Below, in pieces: positions 27,075 to 34,542 of a DNA stretch of 64,000 nt. The notes under the pieces are model-generated. The model was not told where the DNA came from. It did no database searches and saw nothing but the letters and a program-made list of their open reading frames with translations. Every line of letters begins with the position of its first letter. Within the stretch, counting starts at the first letter, position 1. The DNA comes from Stenotrophomonas bentonitica (GTDB lineage Bacteria > Pseudomonadota > Gammaproteobacteria > Xanthomonadales > Xanthomonadaceae). The DNA lies in assembly GCF_002887735.1 (NCBI RefSeq), contig NZ_PKQP01000010.1, forward strand, positions 62,001 to 126,000. The letters run 5' to 3'. Position numbers and translations under genes: made by a program.

Positions 27075-27133
27075 TGGTGCCGAAGGTGGGACTCGAACCC
27101 ACACGCTTTTAAGGGCGGCGGATTTTGAGTCCG
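27075..27133 (-). tRNA. 3' half of tRNA-Leu(CAA): prophage attL core
   Basis: Read on the minus strand, this is the anticodon loop (ACTCAAAATCC, anticodon CAA), variable arm, T arm (GGGTTCGAGTCCC), 3' acceptor strand and encoded CCA of a leucine tRNA. The 5' half is missing; sequence beyond 27133 is phage DNA and cannot pair with the acceptor strand. This is the expected left attachment site after integration into the 3' half of a tRNA gene, with the intact gene rebuilt at the right end outside the window. As it stands it cannot make a tRNA. Confidence 0.85.
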
Positions 27134-27139
27134 AACTAA

Positions 27140-27225
27140 AATCGTTGTGCCACAAGGGTTTCAGCCCTATTTCCACTCCGCAATCGGTCAGTTCCTGGCA
27201 CCTTGTAATCGTTGCGGCACAAGGC
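27140..27225. repeat. Imperfect direct repeats, candidate integrase arm sites
   Basis: AATCGTTGTGCCACAAGGG (27140-27158) and AATCGTTGCGGCACAAGGC (27207-27225) match at 16 of 19 positions. They lie between the attL core and the integrase gene, where arm-type integrase sites of phages are found. Confidence 0.55.
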
Positions 27226-27251
27226 TGCCAAATCCGTTGCGGAGCGATTTC

Positions 27252-28286
27252 CTACCGGGTCGGCGTGGTCTTCTGCCCGCGCCGCTGCCGCGTGTAGTGC
27301 TCGGTCATCGCCACCGTCGTGTGGCCCAGCTGCCGCTGCGCCTCACGGATATCGCCGGCCGAATCGGCCTTGTCGGTTGCCGCCTTCGCGCGCAGGTCAC
27401 GGAACTGCAGCCCTTCGATGCCGGCCACCGCGCACGCCTTCGCCCAGCGCCTGGACATGGCAGTGACGCTGACCGGCTCGCCGCGCTCGCTGATGATCAG
27501 GTAGGTGCTGTGCACGGCCTGGCCGGCCTTCCGCGCGTGCAGGCGCTCCAGCAGCACCGCAAGCTCACCCTCTACGGCGATGCGCAACTTGGCCTTCGTC
27601 TTCCCCTGCTTGATGTTGACCACCCCGTCGCGAACGTCCATCTCGGTCAGGCTGAGCACGTCCGCCGGCCGCTGGCCGATCAGGTAGGCCAGCTCCATGG
27701 CGTCCTGCACCACCGGGTCGGCCGCGGCGCGGATGGCCTGGTACTGGTCGTCCTCGATGTAGGCGTCGCGGCCGGTCTCCTTGAAGCCCTTGATGCCGGC
27801 GCAGGGATTCGGCAGCGCGGTGTAGCCCTTGTCGCGCGCGAAGTTCCAGATGTGCGACAGCAGCGCCTTCTCCCGGTTGGCGCGCACCATGCCGGTGCCG
27901 CCGCGCGTGCGCCACGTCAGGTACTGCCGCACCCGCAACGGGGTGATGGCCTCCAGCGGGCAGGGCGGGTCATCGAAGAAGCCCAGCAGCTTGTCCAGCT
28001 CGCGCCGGTTGTCCTCCTGGGTGCGCGCAGCCTTGGTGATCATCACCTCGCGGCGGTAGGAGTCGGTCACCATCCGGAAGGTCACTACCGCCACGGCCTG
28101 AGCCTTGCGACCGCCCTCGTGCTCTGCCCACTGCTTGATCGCCAGCGCGTAGTCGCTGCCCAGCGGAATCTCGACGCGCGGCTTGCCCCCGCGATCGTAG
28201 TAATAGAACACCACCCCCGACTTCTGTTTCCGCTGGCGCAACCGGGGGATCGCCCCGGCGTTCTTCGGTTTCCTGCCCATGCTCAT
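27252..28286 (-). CDS. int: Tyrosine recombinase, phage integrase
   Basis: This 344-residue integrase has an N-terminal DNA-binding part (PRLRQRKQKSGVVFYYYDRGGKPR), a core-binding SAM-like domain and a catalytic domain with Arg I in LIGQRPADVL, Lys in KTKAKLRI, box II FRDLRAKAATD (Arg where His is usual) and LGHTTVAMTEHYTR with the nucleophilic Tyr. The ATG at 28286 is preceded by AAGGTGG and overlaps the stop of the upstream gene (ATGA). It catalyses integration into the tRNA-Leu gene whose remnant lies next to its 3' end. Confidence 0.93.
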   Translation of the reverse strand: MSMGRKPKNAGAIPRLRQRKQKSGVVFYYYDRGGKPRVEIPLGSDYALAIKQWAEHEGGRKAQAVAVVTFRMVTDSYRREVMITKAARTQEDNRRELDKLLGFFDDPPCPLEAITPLRVRQYLTWRTRGGTGMVRANREKALLSHIWNFARDKGYTALPNPCAGIKGFKETGRDAYIEDDQYQAIRAAADPVVQDAMELAYLIGQRPADVLSLTEMDVRDGVVNIKQGKTKAKLRIAVEGELAVLLERLHARKAGQAVHSTYLIISERGEPVSVTAMSRRWAKACAVAGIEGLQFRDLRAKAATDKADSAGDIREAQRQLGHTTVAMTEHYTRQRRGQKTTPTR

Positions 28287-28528
28287 GCCACCTTGTTCGG
28301 CTTCCATTCTGCGATCGCTACCGCCTTCGCTACGGACGCATCAGAGGCACCCTCCAGCGTCGACCACAGCACGCGGGGCCGGCCATCCAGCCCCTTGTAG
28401 TGCGAGATCCCGTTGAGGATCAAGAACTCCAGCTGCTTCTCCCTGTAGGGCGTGCCGCACAGGTCCCGCAGTTCTTCGCGTGACAGGCACACCGCCGTGG
28501 TGGTGGCCTCGTTGCTCTGCCTGGCCAT
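28283..28528 (-). CDS. DUF4224-type small protein coupled to integrase
   Basis: The 81-residue protein contains CLSREELRDLCGTPYREKQLEFLILNGISHY, the pattern of DUF4224 proteins often found just before phage integrases. AGGAGAAAATCAAC precedes the ATG. Its stop overlaps the integrase start. It may be an excisionase-like or directionality factor, given its size and position, but that is an inference. Confidence 0.78.
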   Translation of the reverse strand: MARQSNEATTTAVCLSREELRDLCGTPYREKQLEFLILNGISHYKGLDGRPRVLWSTLEGASDASVAKAVAIAEWKPNKVA

Positions 28529-28543
28529 GTTGATTTTCTCCTG

Positions 28544-28726
28544 TCAGTTCGTAGGCGCGGCAGCCAGCAGCTGCTCGATCGCCTGGTGCGCGGAGTCGCG
28601 CAGGCGCTGGTTCTCGGCCGACAGCTCGATGATCCGGTCGGCCGCGGTGGACAGCTGCTCGCGCAGCAGGTCCTTGGCCGGCTGCTTCATGCGGCGCGGT
28701 TCGCGGGGGAAGAGCTGGGCGGTCAT
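28544..28726 (-). CDS. Small helical phage protein
   Basis: This 60-residue protein is mostly one or two amphipathic helices (LLREQLSTAADRIIELSAEN). The start is set by the ATGA overlap with the upstream stop at 28723. No domain is recognised; it could be a small regulatory or scaffolding peptide of the leftward operon. Confidence 0.62.
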   Translation of the reverse strand: MTAQLFPREPRRMKQPAKDLLREQLSTAADRIIELSAENQRLRDSAHQAIEQLLAAAPTN

Positions 28727-29040
28727 GCGAACAGCTCCATCTGTGCAAGCATCTGGGTGGGGCGTGGAGCGATTGCATCGCTGGATTCGCATCCATTCAC
28801 CCCGAGCTGTGCAGCGCGGGCACGTAGCTGTTGGGCATAGCGCTCGTTGTTCCTGATGAACCATGAGAGCTTGGCGGCCCTGAATCTATCCCCGGCGCGT
28901 CCACGCGATCGCATGGCATCCAGCTCCTTCCTCAACGCCCGGATGTGATGGATCGTTTGGGAATACGCGCCAGGCAGCCTCCGGCGGTCGTACTCGTCTT
29001 CATCGAGGGCGGACACGCTCAGCGTGTTGCAGGCTGTCAT
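28723..29040 (-). CDS. Phage hypothetical protein
   Basis: The 105-residue protein has a basic, helical central region (IRALRKELDAMRSRGRAGDR, AAKLSWFIRNNERYAQQLRA) and ends MLAQMELFA. Its ATG overlaps the upstream stop (ATGA) and its stop overlaps the next start. No recognised family; charge suggests possible nucleic-acid contact. Confidence 0.62.
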   Translation of the reverse strand: MTACNTLSVSALDEDEYDRRRLPGAYSQTIHHIRALRKELDAMRSRGRAGDRFRAAKLSWFIRNNERYAQQLRARAAQLGVNGCESSDAIAPRPTQMLAQMELFA

Positions 29041-29231
29041 CGAGCACCGCCAGTGGCATGCGCCACGATCTTCTCGGCCTCGGCCATGTCGCCGCGGGCC
29101 AGCGCCTGCAGGGCGAGCCCGCGCGCCTGCCACGTGCGCACCGTCGCCGGCCGAGCGCGCTCAATGTCGACGCCGGACAGGCTGGCCAGCTCGCGGCCGG
29201 TGACGCGGTGGTCCTGGATCGGCTCAGCCAT
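29037..29231 (-). CDS. Phage hypothetical protein
   Basis: The 64-residue helical protein contains VTGRELASLSGVDIERARPA, which looks like a small helix-turn-helix or HeH-like unit, then a helical tail. It overlaps its neighbours by 4-8 bases on both sides. No function can be assigned. Confidence 0.58.
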   Translation of the reverse strand: MAEPIQDHRVTGRELASLSGVDIERARPATVRTWQARGLALQALARGDMAEAEKIVAHATGGAR

Positions 29232-29376
29232 GGGACACCTGCCTCACAGCCCGGCGCCAGCACCAGCGCACGGCGCGCCATGCAGCGGCCAGCAGCCACA
29301 GGACGCCCAGGCCGAAGACGACGATCAGCGCGAACACCAGGTATTTCGTCAGCCAGAGGACGGCAAGGTCAGCCAT
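29224..29376 (-). CDS. Single-pass membrane micro-protein
   Basis: This 50-residue protein has one transmembrane segment (LVFALIVVFGLGVLWLLAAA) followed by an Arg/Trp-rich tail (WRAVRWCWRRAVRQ), so the N-terminus is probably outside. The ATG at 29376 overlaps the previous gene by 8 bases. Its role is unknown; similar tiny membrane proteins in early phage operons can be superinfection-exclusion factors. Confidence 0.6.
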   Translation of the reverse strand: MADLAVLWLTKYLVFALIVVFGLGVLWLLAAAWRAVRWCWRRAVRQVSHG

Positions 29377-29584
29377 GGGCCTGCTCCATCGGGAAGCCGA
29401 ACAGGTCAGTCGCCGGCGGCGGCGGTGCCAGCATGTCCGCGCAGTCATGGCTGGCTTCCGCTGCCATCTTCAGTTCCAAGGCCCCAACCATCGGCGCGTG
29501 CTGGTGGAGCACCTCCCGGCAGTCCAGGCAGAACACCGTGACGGATCGCTGGTTTCTGCACACGGCCCAGGTCACCCCGCTCAC
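29369..29584 (-). CDS. Phage hypothetical protein with CxxC
   Basis: The 71-residue protein has FCLDCREVLHQH, a CxxC with nearby His residues that could bind zinc, then DCADMLAPPPPATDLFGF. The start overlaps the upstream stop (ATGA). No family is recognised. Confidence 0.55.
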   Translation of the reverse strand: MSGVTWAVCRNQRSVTVFCLDCREVLHQHAPMVGALELKMAAEASHDCADMLAPPPPATDLFGFPMEQAHG

Positions 29585-30585
29585 GACCCCACCCCCGGCG
29601 CTGCATCGCGCTGGGCGATCAGAGCCAGCTCAGCGTCCACCTGGGCGATCTGCGCATCAACAGCGGCATCCTCGCGATCACCGTTGCCGTAGCTGTTCAT
29701 CAGCCGGTTCCGCCTATCCAGCAGGTGGTCCTGCCGGGTTCCCTGCACGTCAGGGCCAGCGGCGAAGACCGGCTCGATGGTGCGGCCCATGCGCTCGAAA
29801 CGAGCGCGCGAGTCTTCCTCCATCGTCCAGTCGGTGGCCACGCCATCGGTCGTGGCGCACAGCCAGCCGCGCAACTGTCCAGGGTCGATGCCCTGCGCGG
29901 GCGGGGCGGTGTAAATGTCCCGAATCCGATACGTGCCGGGTCGGCTCAAGTAGTACTCGCGGTCTAAGGGCGGGTTGTCCCACCGGCCGTTGAAACAGGT
30001 GTCGTCTGCCGAGCGGCGCATGATCTGGAAACCTACCGGCTCCTGTGCCACCGGCTGGCGGGCGGCGAGGGCGGCTTGCCATGCGGCCAACCAGCAGGCG
30101 AGGCGAGCAGCCTTGTTCCGCTGGATTTCGGTTTCTTCATCGCGCGCCAGTTGGACGCCGACAAGGTCAGCATTCTTCTCGGCCCACCACACCTCAAACT
30201 GCGCCCGCGCATCCCCCTGCACCTCGCCAACCTGCTGCTTGCCAGTTGCGGCGAGGGCGTCAATCGCCGCCAACATCGGCTCGACGCCATCAGAGTTCGG
30301 CTCCAGGCCAAGGCGGAGGCTGATTTGCGTCAGCATCTCCACCGCCTTCAGTAACAAGCGACGGTAATACTCAGATCCGCCCCACTCTCCGGATACCCCC
30401 TGCTGCTCGGCCAGCTCTGCGGGCTGCGATGCCGGAATTCCGGTATCGGCCAGCAGCGGCAGCGCCGCACTCACGGCGGTGGCCAGCGTCCGGCGCAGCG
30501 TGGTGCCGCTGACCTGCCGGAACCCGCCTTCCTCCAGGTCGCAGGCGATGGCGTTGACGAACTTCTCGGTGCGTTCGGTGTTCAT
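29581..30585 (-). CDS. Phage hypothetical protein, large member of leftward operon
   Basis: The 334-residue protein begins MNTERTEKFVNAIACDLEEGGF and is helical for the first two thirds (EYYRRLLLKAVEMLTQISLR), with a beta-rich part around ATTDGVATDWTMEEDSRARF and a helical end. This mosaic organisation is common in lambdoid accessory genes. The start is fixed by ATGA overlap with the gene ending at 30582. No catalytic motif is visible. Confidence 0.6.
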   Translation of the reverse strand: MNTERTEKFVNAIACDLEEGGFRQVSGTTLRRTLATAVSAALPLLADTGIPASQPAELAEQQGVSGEWGGSEYYRRLLLKAVEMLTQISLRLGLEPNSDGVEPMLAAIDALAATGKQQVGEVQGDARAQFEVWWAEKNADLVGVQLARDEETEIQRNKAARLACWLAAWQAALAARQPVAQEPVGFQIMRRSADDTCFNGRWDNPPLDREYYLSRPGTYRIRDIYTAPPAQGIDPGQLRGWLCATTDGVATDWTMEEDSRARFERMGRTIEPVFAAGPDVQGTRQDHLLDRRNRLMNSYGNGDREDAAVDAQIAQVDAELALIAQRDAAPGVGS

Positions 30586-30839
30586 GCGGTCACTCCCAGT
30601 GCGGCAAGGTCCAGTTCGTCGACGCGATCGCGCAGCCGGTGGCACGCCTCGCGCAGGGCGAGGGCTACGGCGGGGCGCTGGTCGTGCGGGTAGAAGTGCA
30701 GGGATTGGATGTGCACCGCGCCGGTCAGGTCACGGCGGAAGAGGCGGTAGCAGACGATCCCGGTGTCGCCCATCGGGAAGCGGCCCCAGGAGAAGCCGCC
30801 GTTACGCTGCGGCGCGCGGCGGGTGAGCTGGCGGCTCAT
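30582..30839 (-). CDS. Phage hypothetical protein
   Basis: The 85-residue protein contains GRFPMGDTGIVCYRLFRRDL and SLHFYPHDQRPAVALALREA, with a helical end. The start at 30839 overlaps the upstream stop (ATGA). Unknown function. Confidence 0.58.
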   Translation of the reverse strand: MSRQLTRRAPQRNGGFSWGRFPMGDTGIVCYRLFRRDLTGAVHIQSLHFYPHDQRPAVALALREACHRLRDRVDELDLAALGVTA

Positions 30840-31111
30840 GGCCGATACCCCTTCCTCATCATCGCTTTCGCGATGTCGGCTGCTGTGTCCGCGTAATCTG
30901 CAGGGGTCGAGTCGGCTTTCCCCCCCGACTTCCAGATTTTCGCACCCGCAAGCAAACCAGTCATGGCCGCGCACATGAAGCGGTCGAACCGGGCCGCATT
31001 GCGCTGGGCCTGATGCTCCGCGCGGGCCTGTTTTGCCGCCCTCCGCTTGCCGGCGGCGTAGCCTTTCCCGTAGCCGCGCTTCTCGGCGAGGCTTTCCAAT
31101 TCGCTGCTCAT
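30836..31111 (-). CDS. Basic phage hypothetical protein
   Basis: The 91-residue protein has a strongly basic N-terminal helix (KRGYGKGYAAGKRRAAKQAR) and a central hydrophobic stretch (FMCAAMTGLLAGAKIW), then TPADYADTAADIAKAMMRKG. It overlaps both neighbours. Possibly a small nucleic-acid-binding or membrane-associated protein; no family recognised. Confidence 0.58.
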   Translation of the reverse strand: MSSELESLAEKRGYGKGYAAGKRRAAKQARAEHQAQRNAARFDRFMCAAMTGLLAGAKIWKSGGKADSTPADYADTAADIAKAMMRKGYRP

Positions 31112-31329
31112 GCCTTCTCTCCCTTCGCGGCCTTGCGCCGATCAGCGCCACCCTCGACGACCTGCCAGCGGCTGATGCCGGTCTTGTCGATCGGCGTGGT
31201 GCCGAGGATCTCGATTCGGCCGCCAGCCTTGCGGAAGCGCTCCAGGTCGGCGGCGATCGCGCGCGACTCGGTTTCCTTCTGCTGCCGGGTCGGCGTGTCG
31301 AACAGCGGCTTTACGTGGATGCTGGTCAT
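31108..31329 (-). CDS. Phage hypothetical protein
   Basis: The 73-residue protein contains KETESRAIAADLERFRKAGG, RIEILGTTPIDKTGISRWQV. The phrase FRKAGGRIEILGTTP resembles small phage proteins located next to zinc-finger genes in other lambdoid operons. The start is fixed by ATGA overlap with the gene ending at 31326. Confidence 0.6.
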   Translation of the reverse strand: MTSIHVKPLFDTPTRQQKETESRAIAADLERFRKAGGRIEILGTTPIDKTGISRWQVVEGGADRRKAAKGEKA

Positions 31330-31556
31330 GCTGCGATCCTCAGCGGCGTGCGGCTCACCGGCCCATGCCACAGGTTGAAAGTGTTGTTGATCCGGATCAG
31401 GGCCGGGTCGCGCTTGATCGCCGGCAGCGGCGTGCGCAGGCGGCGGGCGTCGTTGGTGCACATGAAGCAGGTCGGTTCCTTGCCGCGCTTCCCCGCGTTG
31501 GGGAAGGACTCCAGCGGCAGGCAGCGGGAGCAGCCGGTGCAGGTCTTGCGGCTCAT
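31326..31556 (-). CDS. Phage zinc-finger-like protein
   Basis: The 76-residue protein begins MSRKTCTGCSRCLPLESFP and continues CFMCTNDARRLR, giving CxxC ... CxxC ligands for one zinc, like the recombination-endonuclease-VII-type or HNH-associated zinc ribbons of phages, but without the HNH part. Likely nucleic-acid binding. Both ends overlap neighbouring genes. Confidence 0.62.
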   Translation of the reverse strand: MSRKTCTGCSRCLPLESFPNAGKRGKEPTCFMCTNDARRLRTPLPAIKRDPALIRINNTFNLWHGPVSRTPLRIAA

Positions 31557-31774
31557 GACTTCACCAGCCGGGACTGCTGCAGCGAGTGCCAGGTGAGGGG
31601 GAAGGGACCGCGCTTGGCCCGCTCCAGCGCCGCGCCGGTCGAGATATCCAGCCGGTCGGCGATCTGCCGCGTGGTATAGCTCTTGCCCTCGACGACGTGG
31701 GCGAACAGGGCCGCACGTGCCAGGCCGGCGCGGCGGGTGGACTTGGCGTGGCAGGGGTAGAGGCGAACGTCCAT
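31553..31774 (-). CDS. Small phage protein with helix-turn-helix-like segment
   Basis: The 73-residue protein contains YTTRQIADRLDISTGAALER, a good helix-turn-helix pattern, followed by AKRGPFPLTWHSLQ. The start ATG overlaps the upstream exonuclease stop (TGATG). It may be a DNA-binding regulator inside the recombination operon. Confidence 0.62.
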   Translation of the reverse strand: MDVRLYPCHAKSTRRAGLARAALFAHVVEGKSYTTRQIADRLDISTGAALERAKRGPFPLTWHSLQQSRLVKS

Positions 31775-32550
31775 CAGGCGGCCACCTGCATCGGCTGGCG
31801 CAGCTTGGCTTCGTATCCGTCCACCATCAGGCGGAACTGCTCCAGGTCGTCGCGCATGGTCGCGATGAAAGCCTCGTCGCGCTCGAACCGACGCCACCAC
31901 AGCTGCTTACCGGCCGGTTCCAGCGCCGGGCAGTACAGCCCGATGTGCCACCACTGCCGCCCGGTGATCCACATGCAGCCCTGCGCCTGCTCGAACACCT
32001 CGCTCGCGTCGTTGTCGACGTGGAAGGTGCGCAGCTTCTCCGGGTTGATGAAGGCCTTGTACTCGCTGCCGCCGTCATCGTTGATCAGGCCGTCGGCCGA
32101 ACAGCCGTAGTTGCCGCAGTCGCTCAGCACGAACCCGGCACGCTTCACCAGCAGGCCGGACTGCACCTCATGCTCGGCACGGGCCAGCGGCTCCAGCTCG
32201 TGACCGCGGCGCATGGCGAACGTCTCGAACCCCTCGTCCAGGGGCTCCCCGCCAATGCGCTCGATGGCCAGGCGGAAGGCGTAGTTCTTCGACGCCTCGC
32301 TGAAGTCGCCGACCGGCTCGCCAGCCAGCGCCCTCTCGATAATCGCGGACTTCGGCAGGGCCTTATACCCGGCCGCCTGCGCGGCGTCCTTCTGAGCCAT
32401 GCCGGCGAGCACGGCATCGACGTACTGCCGCTGCCGGTCATCCAGCTCGCCGACGCGGCTGCGGGCCATGCCGAACATGCTGGCGGTGATCACACCGGCG
32501 CGGGCGCGGTGCCACTCGATGCTGCCTTGCTCATAGGGCAGGACGATCAC
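31774..32550 (-). CDS. YqaJ-type phage exonuclease
   Basis: The 258-residue protein is the lambda-exo-like partner of RecT. It opens VLPYEQGSIEWHRARAGVIT with the YqaJ hallmark, then LEPLARAEHE and the metal-binding SADGLINDDGGSEYKAF, with Asp, Glu and Lys spaced as in the exonuclease active site. The start is GTG 32550, overlapping the recT stop (GTGA); longer upstream reading lies inside recT. With RecT it forms a two-component single-strand annealing recombination system for phage replication. Confidence 0.88.
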   Translation of the reverse strand: MIVLPYEQGSIEWHRARAGVITASMFGMARSRVGELDDRQRQYVDAVLAGMAQKDAAQAAGYKALPKSAIIERALAGEPVGDFSEASKNYAFRLAIERIGGEPLDEGFETFAMRRGHELEPLARAEHEVQSGLLVKRAGFVLSDCGNYGCSADGLINDDGGSEYKAFINPEKLRTFHVDNDASEVFEQAQGCMWITGRQWWHIGLYCPALEPAGKQLWWRRFERDEAFIATMRDDLEQFRLMVDGYEAKLRQPMQVAA

Positions 32551-33491
32551 GGCGTCACCTCGCTGGCTTCGCCTTCGATCACGTCGGTACCGGCGTTCTC
32601 GGCCTCGGCCTTCAGCGCTTCCAGCCCGCCGCCGCCGATCAGCTTGCGCTGCTGGGGGGTCAGCTTCGCCCACGCCTGGCCGAGTGCTTCCAGGCCACCC
32701 GTGGCGATGTCCTGCAGGCTGGCATACAGCGCCGTGCGCTCGGCCTCCTGCTCCGCGGACAGCGCCTGCGTGATGGCTGCCTGTTGCTGCGTCTGCTGGC
32801 CGCTCAGCACGGCCAAGCCTTCGCCGCCGTCAGTGTTGAGGTGGTGGATCGCGGTGTGCAGACGCTCGGTCTTCGGCCAGTATTTGTAGGCGCGCTTGAC
32901 CACGGTCTTCTTCGCCATCTCGCCCCAGTCGGTCTTCCACGGCGAGGACTTGCCGGACTTCACCGACTGCGAGCGGTTCATGATGCCGTCGATCTCTTCG
33001 CGGCTCATGGTGTCGGTCAGGAAGTCGCCGTCGGCGGTCTTGACCACCACGTAGACGCCCACTACCTCGCCCCGATCCTTCGCGAACGGGTTCCGCTGGT
33101 GGGTGGGCTGCTGATCCACCCCGTTGAGGGCGAAGGTGTCGGTCTCATAGACCAGCTCGGCCTGCCCCCAGCGGATCGACCCGGAGTCGATGGCCAGGTC
33201 CATCAGGCCCATGTAGCTGATGTCGAGGCAAATCTTGCCGTCGCGCGGTACCAGGTACGCCTGCTTCTTGGCTGGGTTGAGGCTGATGCCGATGGCCGCG
33301 ATGTTGACCACGGCGGCGATCACCGAGCTGCGGTTCTTCATCGCGACTTCCATCGCGGACTTGTTGCCGTACAGCGACTGGAGCGCGAATTCCGCTTCAC
33401 GGTCGAAGTTGATGGAACGGTCCGTCAGCACCGAGACGAACGAGTCGCGCGTGCCGTAGATGGACTGGTCGATGGTGACGATTTCGTTCAT
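32547..33491 (-). CDS. recT: RecT single-strand annealing protein
   Basis: The 314-residue RecT-family recombinase has VVNIAAIGISLNPAKKQAYLVPR, ICLDISYMGLMDLAIDSG and the typical EMAKKTVVKRAYKYWPKT. The acidic, Glu/Ala-rich C-terminal end (EAENAGTDVIEGEASE) is also family-like. ATG 33491 overlaps the stop of the HNH gene upstream. It works with the exonuclease encoded immediately downstream. Confidence 0.94.
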   Translation of the reverse strand: MNEIVTIDQSIYGTRDSFVSVLTDRSINFDREAEFALQSLYGNKSAMEVAMKNRSSVIAAVVNIAAIGISLNPAKKQAYLVPRDGKICLDISYMGLMDLAIDSGSIRWGQAELVYETDTFALNGVDQQPTHQRNPFAKDRGEVVGVYVVVKTADGDFLTDTMSREEIDGIMNRSQSVKSGKSSPWKTDWGEMAKKTVVKRAYKYWPKTERLHTAIHHLNTDGGEGLAVLSGQQTQQQAAITQALSAEQEAERTALYASLQDIATGGLEALGQAWAKLTPQQRKLIGGGGLEALKAEAENAGTDVIEGEASEVTP

Positions 33492-34009
33492 GGCTGCTCT
33501 GCTGGGATTGGAATGGGCATGCAAAAATTTGTTGATGCAAAGTCGCCGTGCAATTCCACGGCTGCTTGGTCGTATGCGCGAGCGGCGGCATCAGCGGTAA
33601 CGAAAAGACCTAGGTCGTGGACAACCCCGTCTTTACATATCCGTGACATGTAGCGGCGTTTTTTCGAGTTCCAACGAACACCTTTCAGCTGGGTCCTACT
33701 CGTCTTATTTACCCTGCGGTTTCGCGCATTTTCTTCACTTGTGCACGCCCTAAGGTTCTCGACGCGGTTGTCAGAACGGTTCCCGTTTCTATGGTCTATA
33801 CGATCTGGCAGCCAGCCTTCGCATAGAAGGAAAATTAGTCGATGGGCCCTGTATTGAATGCCGCCTATCTTCACCAAGGTGTAACCGTCGCTCTTTTGGC
33901 ATCCAGCCCTATCCCCAACTTTCACTCGCCTTGCTGGCGATTTCTTCCAGACAAGATGGCCACCTTCATAAGCAAAGTGGTCTAACAAATATTCTCTATT
34001 TGGACTCAT
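33488..34009 (-). CDS. HNH homing endonuclease with AP2 domain
   Basis: The 173-residue protein has an HNH nuclease core (YRAHRLIFLLCEGWLPDRID then HRNGNRSDNRVENLR) followed by an AP2-type DNA-binding segment (LKGVRWNSKKRRYMSRI, DAAARAYDQAAVELHG). Such H-N-H/AP2 proteins are free-standing homing endonucleases in phages. The gene is visibly richer in A+T than its neighbours. AGGAACC precedes ATG 34009, and the stop overlaps recT (ATGA), so it inserted into the operon without breaking coupling. Confidence 0.88.
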   Translation of the reverse strand: MSPNREYLLDHFAYEGGHLVWKKSPARRVKVGDRAGCQKSDGYTLVKIGGIQYRAHRLIFLLCEGWLPDRIDHRNGNRSDNRVENLRACTSEENARNRRVNKTSRTQLKGVRWNSKKRRYMSRICKDGVVHDLGLFVTADAAARAYDQAAVELHGDFASTNFCMPIPIPAEQP

Positions 34010-34026
34010 GAGGTTCCTGGCTTGAT

Positions 34027-34137
34027 TTAGTTCGGCCAGCACATCGCGCACCCGAGGGCGGCGACGATCGCGTAGCAGGCAACGCAGGCGGCGAAGTCGG
34101 ACCAGCTGCGGCAGCCGGTGGCGGTCAGGAGGCGCAT
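34027..34137 (-). CDS. Membrane micro-protein
   Basis: This 36-residue frame starts MRLLTATGCRSWSDF and has a hydrophobic segment AACVACYAIVAALGCAMCW with four Cys, ending WPN. Its ATG overlaps the upstream stop (TGATG), as expected for this operon. It is probably a tiny single-pass membrane protein; real expression is uncertain. Confidence 0.45.
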   Translation of the reverse strand: MRLLTATGCRSWSDFAACVACYAIVAALGCAMCWPN

Positions 34138-34364
34138 CAGGCCTGCCCTGCCTTTACTCGCCCGATGGCGGCACGCAGCTGCTCGATCTGGTGGCCCCAG
34201 ATGGCGCCTACGTCGTGGTCATCCACCGTTTCCTCGGCGGCCTCAACCAGAGCCGCGAGCAAGTGGCTCAGCAGCGCGCAGCGGGATACGGTGATCACGT
34301 CGTCGCGCTGCTTGGCGTCGTGGGCGATCTGGTCGAGGATCGCCAGCGAGGTATTACTGCTCAT
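34137..34364 (-). CDS. Phage hypothetical protein
   Basis: The 75-residue helical acidic protein (SLAILDQIAHDAKQRDD, ALLSHLLAALVEAAEETVDD) ends HQIEQLRAAIGRVKAGQA. It overlaps the next upstream gene by about 11 bases. No family recognised. Confidence 0.6.
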   Translation of the reverse strand: MSSNTSLAILDQIAHDAKQRDDVITVSRCALLSHLLAALVEAAEETVDDHDVGAIWGHQIEQLRAAIGRVKAGQA

Positions 34365-34542
34365 CGTTCATTTCCTCTGCGCAGATGCCCCACAGGGCCT
34401 CGTGGTTGTTGATCTCGATATCCGCGTTGCCCAGCAGCACGCCGTCCATGCGGTACTCGGTGACGGACAGACCGGGCGTGGTCGGCGGCGGAATGGGCGG
34501 CAGGCCCTGCTGCATCGCCTTGATGAAGTCGGTGTCGGTCAT
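34354..34542 (-). CDS. Phage hypothetical protein
   Basis: The 62-residue protein begins MTDTDFIKAMQQGLPPIPPP and contains YRMDGVLLGNADIEINNHEA. Its ATG overlaps the upstream stop (ATGA). No family recognised. Confidence 0.58.
   Translation of the reverse strand: MTDTDFIKAMQQGLPPIPPPTTPGLSVTEYRMDGVLLGNADIEINNHEALWGICAEEMNDEQ

Noticed and set aside
27134..27250. Possible complete hybrid tRNA using phage sequence as 5' half
   Set aside because: The phage sequence cannot pair with the 3' acceptor strand (CTTCGGC), so no cloverleaf forms.
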